64,000 nucleotides of DNA from Xylaria sp. FL1777 (lineage: Eukaryota > Ascomycota > Sordariomycetes > Xylariales > Xylariaceae). The stretch covers positions 124,001-188,000 of the forward strand of contig MU400520.1 in assembly GCA_022578965.1 (NCBI GenBank), read 5' to 3'. The notes beneath the pieces are model-generated. The model was not told where the DNA came from. It saw only the letters and a program-made list of their open reading frames with translations, and did no database searches. Below, one piece after another: positions 33,364 to 44,980 of the stretch. The translations under genes and the position numbers were made by a program. Position 1 is the stretch's first letter, and every line of letters starts with the position of its first letter.

Positions 33364-33387
33364 TCAACAGTTCTTTGAAATGGGCAT
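33364..33387 (-). promoter_or_regulatory. Seven-codon uORF in the frq leader
   Basis: ATG CCC ATT TCA AAG AAC TGT TGA, wholly upstream of the frq start. Neurospora frq has several uORFs in its long leader, so this is expected if transcription begins further upstream. Confidence 0.5.
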
Positions 33388-33397
33388 CGTGGGTTAT

Positions 33398-33411
33398 GAT
33401 CGACGACGATT
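33398..33411. promoter_or_regulatory. Candidate light/White Collar response element, proximal
   Basis: GATCGACGACGATT pairs a GATC-type half with a CGAT-type half, similar to the GATNC...CGATN pattern known for White Collar complex sites at frq. It lies 80 bases upstream of the frq ATG. Short words like this arise by chance, so this is a candidate only. Confidence 0.3.
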
Positions 33412-33470
33412 AACAATATCACCCAAAGAGCCGCTGACCGATATCTTAGCTGATCTATAAGCCGAGTCAA

Positions 33471-33485
33471 CTACTGGTCAGACAT
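33471..33485 (-). promoter_or_regulatory. Four-codon uORF in the frq leader
   Basis: ATG TCT GAC CAG TAG, about 150 bases upstream of the frq start. Third of three closed uORFs within 170 bases. Confidence 0.4.
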
Positions 33486-35175
33486 TGCTTGTCCGAGGGA
33501 CAATGTAGCAGTATGGATTGAGGTTAGAAGGCATAGCAATAGGTAGAGAGATGTATGGTAATAGCTATATGCTAGCCTAGAAGCTGCGATGGTTATGACG
33601 CTGAAGCGAAACGTGAGAATGAAGAGCTATGTCATTTTATGGCCCGGGACGAAGGTTGGAACACTTGTTCCGGAATGGTGCAAGGAACAACATGTTAGAT
33701 GTGGGTGGCATGACGAAAGAAGTTAAAAGAAGGAGGCAGATTCAAGAGGAGATGCGACGTCATATGTCATACGTACAATAGCCAGGATATGGATGCTTAG
33801 TGGCGGTGGGTTTGGACTATGAGGAACAACTGTCTCACACGACTCACGCCCACAGGCGCCGACGTGTTGCTATGCCGCAGGTAGAGGAGGGATGAGATAA
33901 ATAAACGGCGAAGGGTATCGCAGCGCGTTGAAAAGAAAATAACGATGAAAAATAAACATAATATGATGGCCACGGGGTTCTCAAGATCGGGGCCGAGTGA
34001 TGGGCGTGCTTGCGATGGGGAACAAAAACAGGAAGAAGAGACGGGGACTGCAGGAGGCAGCTGAAAGGATAATTAGGATGATTAAGATGAAATGGATAAT
34101 GCGGCCGGCCGGTCGAGACCATGGGATGTGTCGCCAGGCACGAGCTACGGATACGGCCAAGGGCACAGCAAGAAGATGGTCAAGACGGACGATCAATAGG
34201 AAGTACTGCTGGGGGGTGGGTTGGAGAGGGGGGGGGACCCCGAGATTGGCCACTGGCAAAACAGCAGCAGGGCAAAAAGTGTGAATGCCCTCGCCCGCCA
34301 GGATTTGGCGGCGGCAGAACAGCGCACCACCCAGGCGCGGGATGGGACGGTTTAGTGCAGTGCGCCCGCTGTAGTGCACTGGACTGGGCCACTGACGACC
34401 GCTAGCAGCGACGACCACGACGGCGGTGGCCCCAGGTCGTCGAGATGCTGTGCCCGATCCCGATGGCTCGATCCATGTCGTGTGGGGTGGTTGCTCTCGG
34501 GATCGAGACACAGACTCTGCATCGACAGGTGGTGCAGCCCATGTACCTACTTATAGCGTGTGCTGGGGACTCAGCACCGACCAACTTGCCCCAACGCGGG
34601 ACATGAGGTGCTGATCCAGGGTCCAGCCCCACCGCTGCTGCATACTGTTCCTTGCGCCAAGGGTCTTGGAAACGGTGGGTATCTGGGTGGGGTGTGTACA
34701 TCTGGTACTTATACGCAGTAGGGTAAGTAAGTGTACCTACACCACATAACTGCGGTACACTACCTCCCTCTGCCTCCAGTTTACCTACCTACCTTTACTT
34801 ACACAACATAGCAGTCTCGGCTCGGCTTCTAAACTCAGACAAGCGTTAGGTAAGACACGGAACGACACTTTGCCGGAAGATTAGCACGTGTACGACTACC
34901 TACCTCGATTATATACTACCGGTACTTCAACATGGGTAGGTTGTAGTAAAGGCTCGAAAAAGAATCCCGCGAACCTCGGGGCCTGCTCGGGGCAGATCTG
35001 CTCAGAGCTCGGAGAGGGTCGGTATACACTATATAGCTATATAGAAGAGTACCTAATATGTATACTACCTGCCTAGGTAGGTAGGTAAATACCTGCTTAC
35101 ATACCTACAGAGGCACTTAGATGCCAGTACTGTGAGGTCGGGTTTCTCTTAATCCCAACCAGCAGGATTCCTAAG
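33486..35175. other. frq upstream region
   Basis: 1.7 kb between the frq leader and the piggyBac-type relic. It should contain the frq promoter and possibly a long 5' leader. It shows a GC-rich zone at 34090-34520 with a GATC/CGAT cluster, then CCTA/TAGG words at 34725-34800, 34898 and 35070-35105. Open frames here are chance. Confidence 0.5.
34456..34473. promoter_or_regulatory. Candidate distal White Collar element (C-box-like)
   Basis: GATCC directly followed by CGATG, then CGATC four bases later, about 1.14 kb upstream of the frq ATG; another GATCG lies at 34501. The spacing and position recall the distal clock-box of Neurospora frq. Not verified by alignment. Confidence 0.35.
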
Positions 35176-37268
35176 CAGTGTATCCCTTTAGTTGGCGTTT
35201 CAGCAACACTACCTTTTTGACCCATTTTTCCGGCCCACATATTTCTTCTAACAGTAGTGACATCATCGGTACGCGATATACCCAAACCTTTAATCCTTTG
35301 ATACTCCTTTGTTAATTAGTTAAAACAATAACTTTAATTAAACTAAATACATTGATAGAAAGCGCGTATTAAGCTATAAATGCAGGTTACTTTTTTTTTT
35401 AATATTTTGTTGAATAATGATGCTGGAAAACGCAGCTAAAACAGAGGTAGATGGTGGCACATATGAACCTAATGTAGCCTCTACCTATAACTATGAAAAC
35501 CCAACAAAATTCCGACTAATTGATTTTTTAGACCGAGATTTTGAAGTTGCTGACTTACTTACTACTTCTTTTGGGCTATTTGAAGCTTTTTTTCTAGCTT
35601 AGCTAATTGCTAAATGGGTTAAATACTTTAGTGAAAGTTAAAAAATAGGGCTGCTACAGCTAAAATTGCGTAATAACTTTTAGCGCTTTATTAGCGTTCT
35701 AGAAATTTACTGTTTTTTTGCTAGCTTTATATATATAGGCTTATACTAAGAAAACTGTATTAATAGCTATTAGTCCTAAAAAACAAACCTTTAGCCAAGG
35801 CATATGCTTTTGTTATATATTAGTTAAAACTACTACTGGTGTTTATTTTAGCACTTTACTTTCTAGGACCTTAACACCAAAGATATAGGGCTTCTATGGC
35901 TATTTTTAAGGGTTTCTGAAGTTTCCAAAGTGGTTAAAGCAGCAGCTAAACAGCTAGTTACTATACTTTTGGCTATAACTATAGATGAGTTTATGGTAGC
36001 GTTTACTAGCTAGTTTAGAATATTTACGTACGTATAAGGCAAGCTAGACTTTTTAGGCTTTAAAGTATAGGCTGTTGTAGCTTAGGGCTATATATTGGAC
36101 TGAATATAGCACTATAACCATATAGGGCTAATTGGCATACTTTATCTTTTTAAGTTTTTATTAACGGGTCGAAAATACTGTATAATGCTTTTACTAACTG
36201 CTTTAACGGCTAAAACAGCTTTAAAACAGCTAAATAACACTTAGCAAGTAGTTATAACTTTATTGCGAAGGCTTTTTTAATAGCTTTACTACTTTTATTG
36301 CAATAACTTGTTTATATTGGTTTATTTGCTAAGCTATTTATAGGACTATATAGGAATTAGGATAACTGCTATAGCTTGTAAGGGGTTTAAAATATATAAG
36401 CTTTTTATAAACTTTTCAAACGACTAATTTATTTAAAACAGCATACAAAGTAAAGCTACAAATACTAGAAAAATATAGCAATTTTAATATAAGGGCACTG
36501 TTAACATACGGTTTATGTTAACTGTTTATTTTAGGCTTAAAGATTATATTAGCTGTATATAGCATAAACTACTTAATACAAAGGCTGCAAACGCTGTTTT
36601 TAGGGACTTTCTAGTTAAAGAAGTAGCTATACTAGCTATTGCAAAGGACTACAATATTTACAAGGCTAGTGTTGACTTTGCTAACTAATTAAGGGCTTAT
36701 AATAGCTGGAATCACTAAATCTGAAGGGGGCGTAAGAAGTGCTTATTTCTTTAATTTATTTTTGAAGTAGCTTTAGCTAATACCTTTTTGCTACAAAAAC
36801 AAGCGAAGTCTATAGCTTGGAAGCTGTACAAAGACTAGACCGCTTGGAGAGAAGCTATATTAACGGCTATATTTGAAAAATACGGCCCATTATCGAAGGT
36901 CGGCACAAGGGGCTATTCCGGGCCCAATAGCTTCGAAAAAAGCCCTAGTAGCCACCAATTGACCAGGCGAGGCAAATTAAGCCTTTGCAAGGCTTGCAAA
37001 GGCTTAAAAATTAACAGCCAAAAACGCACGGTTCTAAGTGAAATAGCTGGAAACGCGGATATTGGGAAAAGGAGTATGACAAGGTACGGCTGTAAAGAGT
37101 GTGATGTAGCACTTTGTAACAATAGTTATTGTAGTGACCTCTGGCATGGGCTAAAATAGGTGGGAATGGAAGTACCTTTGACTTCAATAGCTTTGATTGG
37201 CTGTTATACCCCTGCTTAGTGGCCTTGGCAGGTAGTGTTGCTGAAACGCCAACTAAAGGGATACAGTG
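35176..37268 (+). mobile_element. Decayed piggyBac-type DNA transposon
   Basis: Terminal inverted repeats at 35184-35213 and 37231-37260 are perfect over 30 bases (beginning CCCTTTAGTTGGCG) and extend to 38 bases with one mismatch (35176-35213, 37231-37268). Between them lies about 2 kb of AT-rich DNA with piggyBac transposase fragments on the plus strand. No TTAA duplication is visible at the ends. Instead an 11-base direct repeat, TCCTAAGCAGT, sits at 35169-35179 and 37272-37282, so the exact boundary is unsure. In-frame stops make it non-autonomous. Confidence 0.8.
35417..37159 (+). pseudogene. piggyBac transposase relic (RIP-like decay)
   Basis: At 36056-36112 one frame reads GFKV.AVVA.GYILD.I.H, where dots are stops. 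The piggyBac core has Trp or Gln at such positions (eGFKvW, GYvlDWlW), so the stops are explained by TGG to TAG/TGA and CAG to TAG changes, the pattern left by RIP. The C terminus (36959-37159) still encodes a Cys-rich zinc-binding tail: LCKACKG, then TRYGCKECDVALC, then YC and WH, as in piggyBac transposases. An N-terminal fragment at 35417-35602 (LLTTSFGLFEAFF) fits the domain start. The enzyme would have cut and pasted the element; it is dead now. Confidence 0.7.
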
Positions 37269-37551
37269 TTGTCCTAAGCAGTCGAAGGTGTATACAAATA
37301 CCATAGCGCCCCGGGGGGGGTATACGTAATGGTTGCAGCAACTATTACGGACTTTCGTAAGGCTTACAGCCGAAGACACTTGCAGAACATTTACCAAGTG
37401 CCCAGCATGTCCAAATGGAAACCATTACGGCGAATGGATTCTATTACCGTAGGAAAATCCTATATAAAAATAAAACCTTTTCCAATGGTAATATTTGCCA
37501 TTAGCCGAAACCCTTGCTGCAACTATGTCTATCCCTCATATATAGCCCAAA

Positions 37552-37756
37552 CAGACCTACCCATACAGACCTACCTACCCATACAGACCTACCTACCCAT
37601 ACAGACCTACCTACCCATACAGACCTACCTACCTACCTACCCATATTACCCATACAGACCTAGCCATACTTACAGACCTAGCCATACTTACAGACCTAGC
37701 CATACTTACAGACCTAGCCATACTTACAGACCTAGCCATACAGACCTAGCCATACG
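37552..37756. repeat. Two tandem arrays of 14-18 base units
   Basis: Units of the form CAGACCTACCTACCCATA (several copies, 37552-37655) pass into units of the form CAGACCTAGCCATACTTA (five or more copies, 37664-37756). They share the CAGACCTA core, so one likely arose from the other. Inside the MITE-like element. Confidence 0.85.
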
Positions 37757-37769
37757 TACAAGGATAATC

Positions 37770-37812
37770 CCACCACCACCATCACCACCATCACCACCAC
37801 CACCACCATCAC
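37770..37812. repeat. CAC/CAT triplet repeat
   Basis: An imperfect run of CAC and CAT triplets directly after the second tandem array, inside the MITE-like element. Confidence 0.85.
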
Positions 37813-38164
37813 ACCCCTAGAAGCTTAGAAAAGTAGCAAAATCGCTTCACAGTTCAGAACTTTAGCGGAACGTTTTATTGCTTTCGCTTGAATTATTTAT
37901 TCAATTTAAACCTTTGTTATGCTGTTTTTTTGGACATGGTTTCGATTTTTCGTCATGGTTTTAACTTTTAACGTAGTTACCAAATTGAATGAAATACTAA
38001 AATTTAAAAGGTACACCAAAATAGTAAGGGTTTCACATACAAAAGCCTTGTAGCAATGGTATTCAGAGGGCAACAGCCTGTTCACTTTCGTTATAATTGC
38101 TGAAAGACTTACGGTCCTGAAAACCCTTGCTGCAAGCATTACGTATACCCCCCCCGGGGCGCTA

Positions 38165-41100
38165 AGGTAGGTATGTAAGGAGGTTCTCAGTAAGTACCTT
38201 ACCTACCACCCAAGGTGGGTCTGCGAGTACCCAGCACCAAGCATGTGTGGTCTGACACAAGTGCTTCATCGTCGATGTCGCCAAGAATAGAGCAAGACAA
38301 TTGGCTGGGTACTGTGCTAAGAGGATACCTACCTTATGTACTTACCTACATGCGTACATGCTGGCATTTGCCGTTACCATTACAGTACCTACCTACCTCT
38401 ATATGTACCTAGTGCAGTCCCCTCCGCTAGCCGAGCCGTCTGGTTTAGGGTAGAGATCTGTGCACTATCTGCGTTGAAACGGAACAAGAGGGAGATGCGA
38501 TCCAGACCATGGTATTCTGACAACTCAATCCGAACTCTCACGGTTTGTTGTCTGTGATTGAACCGTGGTTCATCTGCCGATGAGGTGACGGGGGGTGACT
38601 GCATTAGGTACCGTGGTGTTGTTGGGATCGTGATATGAGAGGGAATCGACGATGACATGGAAATGCGTCCAACACACACTAAAGCCTTTTCACCAATGGG
38701 GGTCGATTATGGGTAGGGGCAGGGGGGGGACATGCGCCGTCGCTACATCCCGAGTAGGGTACTGTACCGACAGTATCATGCCCTTACCTACGAAGGTCCC
38801 GGCAAAAAGTTCTAATCATCGCTAAGCTAATAAACAGTGCAAAACTTTTAGCGTTTTTTGAACGCGTAGATTATCTACCAAGTGTAAGCGGCCCGCACCA
38901 AGTGCCAAATTCTTTTTACGGACCGCTACCAACTGTTACCGACTGCCAAGAATTGCCAACCGAACTGCCCATTCAATCGACGCTCTGGCTGGCACTTGCC
39001 CACGCCGTATGGAGCCCAAGCTATACACACTATGTGGAGTTGCCAAGGATGATTAGAACTTTTTGCCGCGACCTTCGTACAGCACGTACATATACCTACT
39101 CATCTGTACGCATAGACAATCATTGTACTACGTCCATAATACGGTACCAGACCTGCACTACAGCCCTGTGTCATGTTCGCACACACGAATGTACCTCCGT
39201 ACTTGACTCTAGGTGCATGATGCGTCCTTTCAAGACCAGGACCTCGGCAAGCCCATCCCCGAGGCGCAGTATACCTACCATACAATGATTATAAGTAAAT
39301 ATACAAGTCCGACAACATCTGTTCAATTAAAAACTTCCCGAGTCATGATGCATTGTACCTACAACATGTACAACAGCGATGGAGGTTCGAATAGGGCTCC
39401 CCTTTTCAGCTGAGCAGACCCTGAGGCTCCAGCAAGACGGTCGGTCGATCACTGTCGGGTCGTGGCAAGTCTTGGCAGACCCTGTCGATCGAAGCTCGAA
39501 GTGGCCAATACAAAACACCAAAAATCTCTAGCGTATGATTTCTTGAAGACGAAACTACCAAAAGGCGCGGTTAGCAGCCAAGGTTGACAATATTCGTGAT
39601 CGTCAGGGTCCAATCGCTCAGATGTCACGATGGGGGTAAGTTGCCACTTGACTACCGTACCACTCCACCACAAAATGCAGTTCACTTCAACAAGCATAAA
39701 AATTACTAAATAGTTGAATATGCGTATGTCTAGATAAATGGATACCCAAAGAGACCCAGAGCTATGGTCTAAGTAAAGTGGAGTACGATATCAAGTCTAC
39801 CTTACGTCGACTTACATGTACTCGGACTGTGGCTGTCGTGATGTATATGCAAGCCCAAAAACACCCATTCTTTAGAACCAATAGCCGCGTCCTCTCCATA
39901 TATCCGCCTCAAACGGCGGGCAATGCGAGTGCAAGCCGCTTTCTCCGAACGATGTTCGTATGTCGATGAAATCTCAGTCTACCTCAATCTCGACTCTAAC
40001 AACATCTAGTTTGCCATTTTGTCGTTATTGACTTCTTGCAGTGGTAATGACGGCTGGGTTATTGATGGCGAAACCCTTGCTATCTTCGTTCGTTTGATCA
40101 GTCTACATGTGCGCAGTACTGCGTATGCGCCCCAGTTTACCGAGAACGCCGTCTATAAATATCTTTGGTCCAACTATCTGTACTACATTGCCAACTACGT
40201 CATTCTCTAAGCTTTCTACTTTCCCATTCCAGATTGTAGGACATGGAAGTTCAGAAGTGATATTTTTGTTGTCGCGTTCGTGGATTAAGCATGGCCTTTA
40301 TGATCGGGGCATATCCTCTTCAACTGGGACATACCGGTAGACGTTGTTATCAGTGAATAGTTGCCTCTCGCTGCAATCGTTAATCACCTAAGACTGTGCC
40401 AGTCGGTAATTGTTATACGCTAACGGTATATTTTAGTTTCTCACAAGTTAATTGAAACACTCTCGACACCTGACGAGCGGTGAGTTACCTCTCTCCAATC
40501 TCTTCAGTCAATTGGGTAGATCCCGCAACAACGTAGCGGTGGTTAGAAGATGAAGAATTTCTCGTTGTCACATTCCAAAGTTAGCCGGAGCGTAAGATCG
40601 AATAAAATTGGGCGATGATAATATGGTTAAACCATCCTTAGATCTGTTCTGCTGAAGGCCCCTTCAATCTAGGAGAACATGTCGTTGTATGTATATATGT
40701 GTCGCACAGTGAACGAATTATCCAATAGCTCCGCAGCTTGTGATGTGTATTGATTGCTCTTTGGTCGCCGCTGATACCTATCCATTCATATAGCTCGTGT
40801 AGGATCAACCTTCGAATGGAGATATTAGCAAAGACGATGCGGTGTCTTTAGCGCCTCCTACTAATGGCTTCTAGGAGGTCTACTATGCCACCTTTCTAGA
40901 CATCTCATCATCCCTCGACATGTGACACGAGATATTGATCTATATCCCTTCCAGCTCTGCGCAGATGTCGCATACCCCTATAATTTCGATCAGATTGCTG
41001 GGCTCAAACTTGCGACCGTATGAACACTTACAGAGACTCATTACTTATACTTACTAGTATTTCGAACGGGTCACTAGCTTGGCGCAGGTTTAGTCAGTTT

Positions 41101-41419
41101 CCCAAAGCGGACATTCACGGAGGAGCAGAGATTTCCACCAATATGAAGGTTATGTATTGCATGTTGGCTTGGCATGCTCGGCAAACTGTACAGTAGCGTT
41201 TGCTAGAAATAGCATGAGGCAGATCATCGCCACTGTTGGTTCCTGAGACCGCAAATCCTGGGGTATTATTGTGAACAACGCAGAGTAAAGCCGAAGCGTG
41301 AAATGTTAGCCTCACCGTATCTGCTTGATGGAGCTTGCATAATCGTGTCGTTGTAGAAGACTTGCTCTCAAATATTCTTGGCTTGATTTCATGGGGGAGA
41401 GAAGCGGCTGGGTGTCACG
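38165..41419. other. Gene-free 3.2 kb before GH125
   Basis: Begins with CCTA/TAGG-rich DNA (38166-38230, 38325-38410) and continues as sequence without recognisable coding potential. The longest frame (38902-39288) has no domain. The last few hundred bases serve as the GH125 promoter. Nothing else seen. Confidence 0.5.
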
Positions 41420-43105
41420 ATGCTGTCGCAATATGCAACACGCCTTTTGGCAGCAGTAGCAGCGGCCACTGGTCTGGTTGGGAGAGCAGCGAGCGCGAGC
41501 TGTGCCAGCTTTTCGAGTTATTCGCAGAACCTACACGAACCCTACTCGACAGGAGCCTACGAGCTCTCCTACCAGCGTCCCGACCCGGCCTGCCGCACGT
41601 TCAACTCCACGGCGGTCGAGAATGCCATCCATCGCATGAAGAATCTGACAAGCGACCCGGACCTCTTCCGCCTCTTCGAGAACACGTACCCCAACACGAT
41701 CGACACGGCGATCAAATGGCGCGGCGTCGCGGCGAATAACTCGGAGGAGGAGCTGGCGTTCATCATCACGGGCGACATCGACGCGATGTGGATCCGCGAC
41801 TCGGCGAACCAGGTGGCGCCGTACCGGAGCGTGCTGAAGAGCAAGGACGACGACATCGCGTCGCTGTTCCGCGGCGCCATCAACCTGCAGGCGCGCTACC
41901 TCATCATCTCGCCGTACTGCAACGCCTTCCTGCCGCCGCCCGAGGCCAACCTGCACGCGCAGCCCAACGGCGCGAACTACGCGGTGACGCCGCCGTACGA
42001 CCACAACGTCGTGTTCACGTGCAACTTCGAGCTCGACGACTTCGGCGCCTTCCTGCAGCTGTCGCACGACTACTACACGGCGACGGGCGACGCGGCCTTC
42101 TTCGGCAAGTTCCAGTGGGTCGCCGCCGTGCAGTCGATCCTGGCGGCCGCCGAGGCGCTGCGCAAGCCCACGTACGGGCCCGACGGCGAGTGGGTGCCGC
42201 CCGCGTACACGTTCCAGTCGTACACGATGACGGCCTTCGGCACGCTCGGCAACAACGGCATGAGCTACCCCGTCAACGACACGGGCATGGTGCGCTCGCC
42301 CTTCCGCCCCAGCGATGACGCCGCCATCTACGACTTCCAGATCCCCGCCAACATGATGCTCTCGCGGTACCTCGAGGCCACGGCGGTCATCGTGGACAAG
42401 CTCTCGGGGGCGGCGGCGGCGCCCGAGGACCTCGCGGCCCAGATGCGCGACATGGCGGCCGGCGTCCGCGCCGGCATCGAGCGGTTCGGCGTGGTGACGG
42501 CGCCCGACGGCCGCCGCATCTACGCGTACGAGGTCGACGGCTTCGGCGGCCAGAACCTCATGGACGACGCCAACATCCCGTCGCTGCTGTCGGCGCCGTC
42601 GCTGGGCTACCTCGACGCCAGCGACGCCGTGTACCAGGACACGCGCCGGTTCGTGCTCTCGCGGGCCAACCCGTGGTGGTGCCAGGGCCCCGTGCTCAAC
42701 GCCGTGGGCAGCCCGCACATCAAGCCCGGCGCCGCGTGGCCCATGGCCGCCATCATGCGCGCCATGACGTCCGACGACGACGACGAGATCATCAACTCCA
42801 TCTGGGAGGTGCTGCAGAGCACGGACCGCTATGGCTTGATCCATGAGAGCGTTAATAGCTTTGATGCTAGCCAGTGGACCAGATCATGGTATGTGCCTGT
42901 CTTCATTATACTGCTAACTCATCCCGTTGCTATTTCGTCCCATAGTGAGTTGCTGGAATTCATGTGGAACATAGGCTGACGTCCGTGACATCGCAGGTTC
43001 GGCTGGGGTAATGCAGTCTTCGGACAGATGCTGATGGAATTAGCGGAGAGGAAACCAGAGCTTTTGAAGGAGTCGTTCCAGCCGCGCCATCGCGGCCCAC
43101 GATAG
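41420..43105 (+). CDS. GH125 exo-alpha-1,6-mannosidase, secreted
   Basis: Two exons, 41420-42888 and 42997-43105, give 525 residues; the 108-base intron (donor GTATGT, acceptor ATCGCAG) splits WTRSW|FGWGN in phase 2. A signal peptide spans residues 1 to about 26 (LLAAVAAATGLVG, then ASASC). The family core is evident: IIKxx-type lead then ITGDIDAMWIRDSANQ, YDHNVVFTCNFELDDFGAFL, DFQIPANMMLSRYL, DDANIPSLLSAPSLGY, IHESVNSFDASQWTRSW, and NAVFGQMLMELAERKPELL. GH125 enzymes remove non-reducing alpha-1,6-linked mannose by inversion; the conserved Asp in the WIRDS block and Glu in IHES are likely active-site residues (family inference). Third positions are extremely GC-rich, unlike frq, which produces long false frames on the opposite strand. 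Confidence 0.95.
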
Positions 43106-44980
43106 GAACATCATAGTTGGATAAACGTTTCATAGCAATAAAGAGATAACTATAAACGTTGTCTGTTCGTTGCTCTGCGAAGTGAAGTGAAGTGAAGTGA
43201 AGTGAAGTATAGGAGTTCATGAGATTTGAAAGTAAAAAGAAAATAGTTGTGACACGTTGATGTCATTCATGTAGTCGCCGTGGGACAGGGGTTGGTCCGC
43301 TGCACTGGTTCGGATCTACAATGAATAATCCCTTCCTGTTGTTACACGTACCTACGTACTACATACGTGCAATTCCCGCTCGGGAAGCACGGGAATAGGT
43401 AAACTCCAATATCCTCATCCCCGCCGGCGACCTGCGCCAACGAGAGAAAGGGAGACGTAGGAGAGTAACATATTAGGCGTTACAGGAGTCACAGGTTATG
43501 GACGAGAAGTATTATAAGTCTAGTTCTAATTCATGACAATAGTCAACTTATCGAACTCCATTAATGATACCCAACTCAAAGTTTATATTGGCATATCCAT
43601 TAACATTGAATCAAGTACCTCCCTATAAATCTGGAGTGGCCATAAATAATGCGAAGGAAAATGGGGAATGGGGGACTGCAAATTGTAAAAGTGAAACAGG
43701 TTTGATTCAGCACCTCCAGCGTCTACGGAAATCAGTCTATAATTTTGAAGAGTATATTTTACCAACACCGTCAAGGTTATCCTTGCGGCTCATTTTGGAC
43801 TATATCTGTCTTGTCTTGAAGTTGTTGAAGTCCTTGCAACGCTCAGCGAGGTAACCACTAAAGGAAATCGTGTAAGTGCCAATAGTGTAATCACCCTCAA
43901 GGCATCGCTTCTTTCGGGAAGCCTTGACCGGCAGTGTCCCTATAAATGGTCCAGAGTATTTTCGACGGCTTTGCGAATTACAAATTTGCCGTATTAGGTA
44001 AACTACTTACACAGTTGACGCACTACCTGTATGCGCGTGATTTTCTCAGGAGGCGCTTTGACTGCGCGTTTTTTTGTTGGTTTGATAGTGACCCGTGACA
44101 TGGTGCGTCGAATGGCAATTTTCTTACATGCTTTGAATTAGGCCAGCCCTATCGTTTCCCTCATAGCATCCAGAGGTCTTGGTAGGTGAGATGGTCGTAG
44201 ATATTTTTATATTTCATCCAGATCGCCAAGATACCTCCCCGTCCTTTCGCCCATATCTAGGTACCTTGTACACATGCAACGGGCGACCGGGCCCACATCA
44301 GTTCAATTACTGGTAACATGACAAACAGGCCACTGCGGGACTGGCCAATCAACAGCTTGGAATGAAGCCCCGGCCCCGTGCTATTGGCAACGGCACTTAG
44401 GCTTGGCAGACATGCACGGGAGAGTGGCAGTGTCCAGCAGAAGCGGGAAATGAATACAGTGGCTAGCGGCGACATGACGTCGCGGAACGCTTATCGGTAG
44501 GTATCCACTACTTATCGGTTCAGCGGGTAGCCAATGAAAGGCCGGCCTAACAAGTAAATAACGGGGGCAAATGTGGAGCTATTGAGTGAATTTCGAGCAG
44601 AGAATCGCGCAGCAGATACCCGCATACATCCGAAGCTCCGGTTTTGGCATTTGGTCGGACCGGTAACATTAGTCCAAACAGCCTTCCTCCTACCCACTGC
44701 TATTACTACCTGGAGGCTGATCTCGCGGCGGCCAACATTCTCTCCCAAGCAACTTTTTTTCTTGAATGCTTCGAGGGTACGTTGACGGCTGCTTGCCCGT
44801 CCACCTTTGATAATATTGCTTCTTGTCTTACACCATTACCATCACACATGGTATCTGGCACCCTGAATGGTGTAGGCACGTCGTATCAATAGCCCGCGAT
44901 TCGCCGCCGATCGAGAGTCAATTCCCGCTGCACCAGTACGAACGCGTAACGACAAGACCGCAACCCGTACTCTCTTCGTC
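43106..44980. other. Intergenic between GH125 and the DUF2434 gene
   Basis: 1.9 kb with the GH125 3' UTR, a short tandem repeat and the promoter of the downstream gene. No coding signal beyond short chance frames. Confidence 0.5.
43181..43208. repeat. AGTGA pentamer repeat
   Basis: Five and a half copies of AGTGA, 76 bases after the GH125 stop codon, probably in its 3' UTR. Confidence 0.9.

Larger units (their letters stand above)
37306..38162. mobile_element. MITE-like element with TA duplication and internal tandem arrays
   Basis: Inverted ends starting GCGCCCCGGGGGGGG are identical over 26 bases and match over 36 with one mismatch (37306-37341 and 38127-38162). Both ends are flanked by TA (37304-37305 and 38163-38164), the target duplication of Tc1/mariner-type elements. 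The 857-base interior has no transposase. It contains three simple arrays (listed separately) and an internal copy of 15 bases of the right end, AAACCCTTGCTGCAA, at 37508-37522 and 38121-38135. The left end lies only 37 bases from the piggyBac relic. Confidence 0.8.

Noticed and set aside
37552..37756. Regular repeats that might suggest a CRISPR array
   Set aside because: Units are head-to-tail without unique spacers and the genome is fungal; it is a minisatellite inside a MITE-like element.
41531..42844. Minus-strand open frame of 437 codons inside GH125
   Set aside because: It is Val/Arg/His-rich and low complexity, produced by the extreme GC bias at third positions of the GH125 exon. No domain.
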